Below, one piece after another: positions 57,807-64,000 of a stretch of 64,000 bases of DNA (the stretch's first letter is position 1; each line of letters starts with the position of its first letter). The DNA lies in NCBI GenBank assembly GCA_015654535.1, contig JAATGU010000059.1, positions 33,478-97,477 of the forward strand, read 5' to 3'. Below the pieces are notes generated by a model. The model was not told where the DNA came from and searched no databases. It saw nothing but the letters and a program-made list of their open reading frames with translations. The position numbers were made by a program, and so were the translations under genes. Source of the stretch: Bacteroidales bacterium (GTDB lineage Bacteria; Bacteroidota; Bacteroidia; Bacteroidales; Bacteroidaceae).

Positions 57807-59582
57807 ATGAAAAAAGAAATTAAATTTAGCCTCGTTTACCGAGATATGTGGCAATCTTCGGGGAAGTATCAACCAAGGGCTGATCAGTTGGCAAGAATTG
57901 CGCCACTAATTATTGAGATGGGATGTTTTGCTCGTGTAGAAACCAATGGTGGTGCATTTGAACAAGTAAACTTGCTCTATGGTGAAAATCCCAATGTTGC
58001 AGTCCGAACTTTTACCGCCCCTTTTAATAAGGTCGGTATTCAAACCCACATGCTCGATCGCGGTTTGAATGGATTACGAATGTACCCTGTTCCTTCAGAT
58101 GTACGTAAGTTAATGTATAAGGTGAAAAAAGCACAAGGGGTTGATATTACGCGTATTTTTTGTGGCCTAAATGATGTAAGGAACATTATTCCTTCTATTT
58201 CTTATGCCCTCGAAGCAGGGATGATTCCTCAAGCGACTCTATGTATTACCTTTTCTCCAGTTCACACAGTAGAATATTATACGGATATTGCGGATCAATT
58301 GATTGCTGCCGGAGCTACAGAGATTTGTTTGAAAGATATGGCGGGTGTGGGACGTCCTGTTATGTTAGGTAAACTAACAAAAGTGATTAAAGATAAGCAT
58401 CCGGAGATTATTGTTCAGTATCATGGACATTCAGGTCCCGGGCTTTCCATGGCTTCTATTTTAGAGGTTTGTGAAAATGGAGCCGATATTATTGATGTTG
58501 CGATGGAACCTCTATCTTGGGGTAAGGTTCATCCGGATGTAATATCTGTACAAGCAATGCTTAAAGATGCTGGCTTCCAGGTTCCCGAGATTAATATGAA
58601 AGCTTACATGAAAGCTCGTAGTATGACTCAGGAATTCATTGATGATTTTTTAGGTTATTTTATTGATCAGACGAATAAATACACCTCTTCTTTATTGCTT
58701 GGATGCGGATTGCCTGGAGGAATGATGGGATCAATGATGGCTGATTTAAAAGGCGTTCATGCCGGTATCAATATGTTTCTCAAAGGTAAGAATCAGCCAG
58801 AACTTCATCTAGATGATTTAGTGGTGATGCTTTTTGATGAAGTGGCCTATGTATGGCCCAAACTTGGTTATCCACCATTAGTAACTCCATTTAGTCAATA
58901 TGTGAAGAATGTGGCTTTGATGAATGTAATGCAATTGGTTAAGGGGGAAGAACGCTGGACGATGATTGATACTCATACTTGGGATATGATTTTAGGTAAG
59001 AGTGGAAAGTTACCAGGTGAACTGGCACCCGAAATAATTGCTTTGGCCAAAGAAAAAGGCTATGAGTTCTCCACTGAAAATCCTCAGGATAATTATCCGG
59101 ACGCTTTGGATGAGTATCGTAAAGAAATGAAAGAAAACGGATGGGAATTTGGTCCTGACGACGAAGAGTTATTTGAACTAGCCATGCATGATCGCCAGTA
59201 TCGTGATTTCCGTTCAGGAGTAGCCAAGAAACGTTTTGAAGATGACTTGCAAAGAGCGAAAGATGCTGAAATGGGAAAGCAAGGATTTACGGATGAAGAT
59301 ATAAAGAAAATGAAACGTGCAAAAGCAGAACCTATTACAGCGATTGAAAAAGGTCAGGTGCTCTGGGAAGTAGGAGTTGCTACTCCTGCCACTTCTCCAG
59401 AAGTGGGACATAAATATTCTCCGGAAGAAACATTCTGTTATATCGGAACGTTATGGGGAACTTATGATAAAGTTCCAGCTAATTTCTTTGGACGTATTGT
59501 AGAAGTCTGTGTAAGGCAGGGAGCTTATGTTAATAAAGGAGATGTTTTAGCTTATATAGAACGACTGGATGTCGTAGCATAA
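57807..59582 (+). CDS. Oxaloacetate decarboxylase alpha/pyruvate carboxylase subunit B-like carboxyltransferase
   Basis: FSLVYRDMWQSSGKYQPRADQLARIAPLIIEMGCFARVETNGGAFEQVN...LKDMAGVGRPVMLGKL...YHGHSGPGLSMAS. Confidence 0.9.
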   Translation: MKKEIKFSLVYRDMWQSSGKYQPRADQLARIAPLIIEMGCFARVETNGGAFEQVNLLYGENPNVAVRTFTAPFNKVGIQTHMLDRGLNGLRMYPVPSDVRKLMYKVKKAQGVDITRIFCGLNDVRNIIPSISYALEAGMIPQATLCITFSPVHTVEYYTDIADQLIAAGATEICLKDMAGVGRPVMLGKLTKVIKDKHPEIIVQYHGHSGPGLSMASILEVCENGADIIDVAMEPLSWGKVHPDVISVQAMLKDAGFQVPEINMKAYMKARSMTQEFIDDFLGYFIDQTNKYTSSLLLGCGLPGGMMGSMMADLKGVHAGINMFLKGKNQPELHLDDLVVMLFDEVAYVWPKLGYPPLVTPFSQYVKNVALMNVMQLVKGEERWTMIDTHTWDMILGKSGKLPGELAPEIIALAKEKGYEFSTENPQDNYPDALDEYRKEMKENGWEFGPDDEELFELAMHDRQYRDFRSGVAKKRFEDDLQRAKDAEMGKQGFTDEDIKKMKRAKAEPITAIEKGQVLWEVGVATPATSPEVGHKYSPEETFCYIGTLWGTYDKVPANFFGRIVEVCVRQGAYVNKGDVLAYIERLDVVA

Positions 59583-59593
59583 TACTGAGGAGA

Positions 59594-59627
59594 GAGAACG
59601 TTCTTTTATGCAAAGAAGAACGTTCTC
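59594..59627. terminator. Bidirectional terminator hairpin
   Basis: GAGAACGTTCTT ttatgcaaag AAGAACGTTCTC between convergent genes. Confidence 0.8.
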
Positions 59628-59631
59628 TTCT

Positions 59632-60876
59632 TTATTTAAAATAGACTTGTTGCATGCCAATCAGTTTATCATATCTTTCTCCAAAGGGACGATGGTAAAC
59701 TAATATCAGATATTCATTTTCAGTCTCATAAAAATTTCCTTCCGTAAGTGCCCCCGTGCTTTTTTTACTTCCATCAGGTACAAATAAATACTGATAATTA
59801 TAAGCACCTTGCTTAAGTAGTTGCATAGTCTCGAAAGATTGTGTCTCTTGATTATATTTTAGCTTATAATTCTCGGTTAAATTCTCGTTAGTGAGTTGCC
59901 CTTCCAAATAAAAAGAACCATTTGGCAATGCGTTTTTCCACGGAAGAGAGAAATGTACAAATTGGTAATCGGCTTCTGTATTATTATCAGTGGCCCATTC
60001 ATATCGAATTAAATAACGCCCATTTTGATCTTTATCATAACTATAGTTTTTTATTCTTAGTTCGTCAGGGTATAAAGTGACGTGGTAATAGGGGTCATGA
60101 AACTGAATACTCTGTATACCTTGTGCTGCATGATGTATACTTACCATTTCAAAACGTCTGTATTCATTCCCTGCATCAAAGATGAGATCTCTGTTATGCT
60201 CATATCGTAATTCATTTTCACTAACATAAGAAGGTAAAACAGCTGTTACACAATTGTCTTCTCGAAGATTTTGCAAAACCTTCACTTTAATTTCACTTTG
60301 AGGATTACGGATATTATATCCGGCATAATTCACTGTAAATGATACTTGCTGATGAGTTTTGTTTGTGTCAATATCAGTATTGCTACTTACAGTTGCCGAG
60401 ATGCTTACTTTTTTTTCGATGACAGAAAAATAAACCTTACATATCGGTTTTGAGTTATCTTTATCATTATAGACCGTTATCATATAGTTCCCGGAAACTT
60501 TTAATTTAACCTGATCGTTAGGGAAAGGAATACGATAATGGGTATATAGCATTGTAGTATTAATTGAATTTTGGTAATCTTCAATCGGATTATTATTAAA
60601 TCCTTCTAAAAAATCTATCTCATTCAATCCAGAAGGTGTCCAGTCTGCGTTATAATGGGAAACCTCATATTGAAAACGATGATATTCATGAGATAATTCA
60701 TCGAAAGAAATCTCCATTACATCCTCAGAATTTAATATTATAATAGGAGGCGCCAACCAATTATTATTCACTTTTATTTGTAGGCTTTGGATATGCGGTG
60801 ATAAAACTTCGTTTCGTTGTGCTTTGGCTGGCAGAGAAGTAATTAAAAACACACATATAATCAACTGTATTTTCAT
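59632..60876 (-). CDS. DUF5103/type IX secretion system plug-family protein
   Basis: RNEVLSPHIQSLQIKVNNNWLAPPIIILNSEDVMEISFDELSHEYHRFQYEVSHYNADWTPSGLNEIDFLEGFNNNPIEDY. Confidence 0.85.
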   Translation of the reverse strand: MKIQLIICVFLITSLPAKAQRNEVLSPHIQSLQIKVNNNWLAPPIIILNSEDVMEISFDELSHEYHRFQYEVSHYNADWTPSGLNEIDFLEGFNNNPIEDYQNSINTTMLYTHYRIPFPNDQVKLKVSGNYMITVYNDKDNSKPICKVYFSVIEKKVSISATVSSNTDIDTNKTHQQVSFTVNYAGYNIRNPQSEIKVKVLQNLREDNCVTAVLPSYVSENELRYEHNRDLIFDAGNEYRRFEMVSIHHAAQGIQSIQFHDPYYHVTLYPDELRIKNYSYDKDQNGRYLIRYEWATDNNTEADYQFVHFSLPWKNALPNGSFYLEGQLTNENLTENYKLKYNQETQSFETMQLLKQGAYNYQYLFVPDGSKKSTGALTEGNFYETENEYLILVYHRPFGERYDKLIGMQQVYFK

Positions 60877-60899
60877 AGATCTTTGTATTATAAGTAGAT

Positions 60900-61592
60900 T
60901 CAGGATTTGCTAGGAGGAAATTTGGGGAGTAATTGCATTAACCTTAAAATATGTCCTTGTCTTTTAAGTATGTATCTAGAAGGATTTGCTGAATCAAAGC
61001 GAATCGGATTTGGTAACGTAGCAGCAATTAGGGCGCATTGTCCTTTGCTGAGTTTTTTTGCAGTTGTATTAAATTTATTTTTTGCCGTAGCTTCAGCTCC
61101 ATATATTCCATTTCCCATTTCTATCGAATTTAGATATACTTCCATAATGCGTTCTTTTGACCAGCATAGTTCAATCATGACTGTGAAATAGACTTCCAAG
61201 CCTTTTCTGGTCCATGATGATTCGGGCCATAAAAATACATTTTTTGCTGTTTGCTGACTGATAGTACTTGCTCCTCGTTTTCTTTTCCTTGTTTCATTTT
61301 CTTTTGTAGCTTTTTCAATTGCATCAAAATCAAATCCGTTGTGAGTGACAAATCTATTATCTTCAGAAGCAATCACAGCCATAGGTAAATATTTTGAAAT
61401 TTTTTCAAGCGGAACCCATTTGTGTTTTAATGTGAGATCTTCACCATGCATAACCTGTTGTCCGCAGCGAATTATCATTAAAGGTGTGACATATACCGGA
61501 ACAAAGCGGTAGGCAATAACGACTATAACGGTTGATGCAAAAAACAAAAAAATAAGATTTCTTAGAATATGAAGAATTTTTTTTCCTATCAT
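60900..61592 (-). CDS. mtgA: Monofunctional biosynthetic peptidoglycan transglycosylase
   Basis: [31 protein letters not shown]...[50 protein letters not shown]. Confidence 0.95.
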   Translation of the reverse strand: MIGKKILHILRNLIFLFFASTVIVVIAYRFVPVYVTPLMIIRCGQQVMHGEDLTLKHKWVPLEKISKYLPMAVIASEDNRFVTHNGFDFDAIEKATKENETRKRKRGASTISQQTAKNVFLWPESSWTRKGLEVYFTVMIELCWSKERIMEVYLNSIEMGNGIYGAEATAKNKFNTTAKKLSKGQCALIAATLPNPIRFDSANPSRYILKRQGHILRLMQLLPKFPPSKS

Positions 61593-61682
61593 AATAACAG
61601 CTCTTTTGAAAGGATTATAAAAAGAAATCGTGTAAGCACATTAACATAGCTTACACGACACTTATATCTATTAAAAATTAGA

Positions 61683-62360
61683 TTATTTACTTGCGTCTTT
61701 AATCATTGTTTCACTGGCGAACATATAGACTTCAACACGACGATTTTGTGATCTTCCTGCTTCTGTTTCATTGCTAGCAATAGGTTCTTGAAAATCTTTA
61801 CCATCTATATATTTAAATTGTCTTGAAGGAACTCCATTGTTCTTTAAATAAGAGGCAACCTCATTTGCACGGGCTATTGATATGCGCTGATTGACAGCCA
61901 ATGAACCCGTGTTGTCTGTATGTCCGTATACAGCAATATCCATTGTTGGATCTTCAGATAATACTTTTGCAAATTTTGTTAAAGCCGTTTTGGAAGAAGA
62001 ATTTAGTGTATTTGAATTTGTAGCAAATAGAATGCCTCCATCAAAAGTAACTTTTACAGCAGACAGTCCATTAACATCTGTGACTTGTTGAACATTGGCT
62101 CCATCAATAGCTCTTGCTTTTTCAGCTGCTTTGTCCATTTTTCGTCCTATGATAACTCCGGCTCCGGCTCCAACAGCAGTACCAATTGCAGCACCAATTA
62201 CAGCACCTTTTCCTTTTCCAGCTATTTGACCGACAATTGCACCTAAAGCGGCACCAGAACCTCCACCGATAAGACCACCTTTAGCAGTATTTGACATATT
62301 ACATCCTCCAAATACTAAGGAAAAGCTTAGTAAAGCTGATAAAATTTTAACTTTTTTCAT
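61683..62360 (-). CDS. OmpA family lipoprotein with glycine-zipper domain
   Basis: GGLIGGGSGAALGAIVGQIAGKGKGAVIGAAIGTAVGAGAGVIIG; IAVYGHTDNTGSLAVNQRISIARANEVASYL. Confidence 0.93.
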   Translation of the reverse strand: MKKVKILSALLSFSLVFGGCNMSNTAKGGLIGGGSGAALGAIVGQIAGKGKGAVIGAAIGTAVGAGAGVIIGRKMDKAAEKARAIDGANVQQVTDVNGLSAVKVTFDGGILFATNSNTLNSSSKTALTKFAKVLSEDPTMDIAVYGHTDNTGSLAVNQRISIARANEVASYLKNNGVPSRQFKYIDGKDFQEPIASNETEAGRSQNRRVEVYMFASETMIKDASK

Positions 62361-62597
62361 AAATTAACCGTTTTTAATTAAATGTTTAGTTTATTGTTAA
62401 TGATTTGCTGCAAAGATAATTCTTATTTATTAAAGAATAATCCATTTTTAGCCAAATTATATCAAAAACTTCTTTTATTGGGAACACTATAGTCGCTTAT
62501 TTGTTTATAAAAATACATCTTTTATTGACTTTTTTATAACTTTTATTGGCTTTTCTGTTTTTCTTGTTAAGTATTCATTTTATTATATTCTAAAAGA

Positions 62598-64000
62598 ATG
62601 ATAAATTCTTTTTTGTTATCGTTATCAGCTACTCAATTAAGAGACAAGTATGCGGAAGAATTTTCTGAGCTAGTTGCTTTAGCAATAAATAGTTTTGATG
62701 GAAATGCTTTTGTAGAGTCTCTTCGTTCTTATTTAATGGCTGAATTGGAAAGCCGAATTTTAAATAATGATAAAACAGATGCAATTGAACATGTTTTATT
62801 GATGTTGAAATATGAAAACAAAAATGTTTATGAACTTTCAAAGGGAAGTGAGGGAAAGATACAAACCTTTTCTTACTTATGGAGTTTTTTAATAAGTGAG
62901 GATCTTAAAAATAGGTCGTTAGACTTATATATAGATCTTTATTTTTCTTTTATGCGAATAAAAAAGCCAAAAGAAGTTATTAATGATGCTGGGCATTTGA
63001 AAAAAGAAATGAGTAGATGGCCTACGGGGTTGGACAAAGAAGTGATAGAAACCAGAAATATCCGAAAAGGTAAAATCATTGATTTATTAATTAAGAAAAT
63101 AGAAAAAAAGTCTGCGTTTTCTTCAAAATATTATTTTTCTGAAGGGTTATCGGATGAAGGAAAGCGCAAACTCGTATATCATTGGTGGAATGAAAGCCGT
63201 TTTCATCTCGCAATGGCTGTAAAGAAACCATTGGATCTCAATCTATATTTAGATAACTCACTCTCGGCTGAGACAATGAGTTTATTAATGGAAGCAAAAA
63301 AGAAGAATATGCCTTTTTTTGTAACACCCTATTATCTCTCTCTTTTAAATATAGAAAAAAAAGGATTTGATGATGCTACTATCCGTTCCTATATTCTTTA
63401 TTCGCAAGAGTTGGTTGAAACATATGGAAGTATTCGTGCATGGGAAAAAGAAGATGAGGTTATTCCCGGAGAGCCTAACGCTGCAGGTTGGCTTTTGCCC
63501 GAAGAACACAATATTCACCGGAGATATCCGGAAGTTGCCATATTAATTCCGGATTCTATGGGAAGGGCATGTGGTGGTCTATGTGCTTCTTGTCAGCGGA
63601 TGTATGATTTTCAAAGTGAACATTTGAACTTCAATTTTGAATCATTGAAACCAAAGGAGTGTTGGGACAAAAAGCTTTATCGATTAATGAATTACTTTCA
63701 GGAAGATTCTCAGTTATGCGATATTCTCATCACTGGTGGAGATGCTTTTATGAGTCAGAATAAAACGTTGAAAAGAATCTTGGAAGCTGTACTTAGAATG
63801 GCGAAGAGAAAGATAAAAGATAATTTGGAGCGATCTGATGGAGAAAAATATGCAGAAATATGTCGTGTTCGTCTTGGCTCCAGATTACCGGTTTATCTAC
63901 CCATGCGCATGGATGATGAATTAATTGCTATTCTGAAAGATTTCAGAGAAAAGGGGGAAGCTGTTGGAATTAAGCAATTTATTGTCCAAACCCACTTTCA
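62598..64000 (+). CDS. KamA family radical SAM protein (lysine 2,3-aminomutase-like), 3' truncated by window
   Basis: Open frame from ATG 62598 to window end (absent from ORF track): MINSFLLSLSATQLRDKYAEEF...YPEVAILIPDSMGRACGGLCASCQRMYDF (CxxxCxxC)...ILITGGDAFMSQN. Confidence 0.85.
   Translation, partial: MINSFLLSLSATQLRDKYAEEFSELVALAINSFDGNAFVESLRSYLMAELESRILNNDKTDAIEHVLLMLKYENKNVYELSKGSEGKIQTFSYLWSFLISEDLKNRSLDLYIDLYFSFMRIKKPKEVINDAGHLKKEMSRWPTGLDKEVIETRNIRKGKIIDLLIKKIEKKSAFSSKYYFSEGLSDEGKRKLVYHWWNESRFHLAMAVKKPLDLNLYLDNSLSAETMSLLMEAKKKNMPFFVTPYYLSLLNIEKKGFDDATIRSYILYSQELVETYGSIRAWEKEDEVIPGEPNAAGWLLPEEHNIHRRYPEVAILIPDSMGRACGGLCASCQRMYDFQSEHLNFNFESLKPKECWDKKLYRLMNYFQEDSQLCDILITGGDAFMSQNKTLKRILEAVLRMAKRKIKDNLERSDGEKYAEICRVRLGSRLPVYLPMRMDDELIAILKDFREKGEAVGIKQFIVQTHF

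Noticed and set aside
62629-62841. 70-aa minus-strand ORF
   Set aside because: Antisense to the KamA-family gene, which is open from 62598 to the window end
1-64000. CRISPR arrays, tRNA and rRNA genes
   Set aside because: No regularly spaced identical repeats, cloverleaf or rRNA signature was recognised by eye on either strand

Overview
AT-rich Bacteroidota (Bacteroidales-like) chromosomal window containing TAnnTTTG promoters, SusC/SusD, T9SS C-terminal sorting domains and DUF families typical of that phylum. Main blocks: (1) 1-9586, the 3' part of a FimA/Mfa-type fimbrial operon ending in a 1629-aa T9SS-sorted protein, collinear with P. gingivalis mfa1-mfa5. (2) 9600-17381, DUF5106 lipoprotein, OmpA, an STN/carboxypeptidase-reg/DUF3575 barrel, AraC, ECF sigma, FecR and a tyrosine recombinase whose catalytic arginines look substituted. 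(3) 17768-23190, beta-propeller lipoprotein, FemAB-like acyltransferase, GT2 and DUF5686. (4) 23578-32592, HTH regulator plus a SusC/SusD/DUF3823/glutaminase (DUF4965) operon with a long intercistronic hairpin. (5) rarA and a D-2-hydroxyacid dehydrogenase. (6) 35227-46587, an RHS polymorphic-toxin locus: FG-GAP/SpvB/RHS protein with a variable nuclease-like tip, immunity genes, a displaced RHS-tip remnant, a YD-motif protein with a T9SS sorting domain, DUF3244 and a TPR regulator. (7) 46796-48912, an AraC-SDR module bounded by duplicated flanks and an AraC 3' remnant, followed by an array of four TGTACA sites at exact 22-bp spacing. (8) 49329-64000, CoA-disulfide-reductase/rhodanese/TusA/DsrE fusion, MarR, PstS-like protein (signal peptide lacks a canonical start codon), ABC-F, WecB, TRIC channel, sigma factor, OadA-like carboxyltransferase, T9SS plug family, MtgA, OmpA, and a partial KamA radical SAM gene running off the end. 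No rRNA, tRNA or CRISPR was recognised. The strongest candidates for something undescribed are the degenerate recombinase with the STN-DUF3575/sigma/FecR module, the RHS/T9SS locus with displaced tip, and the 22-bp TGTACA array. All calls come from reading the sequence; no database search was run.
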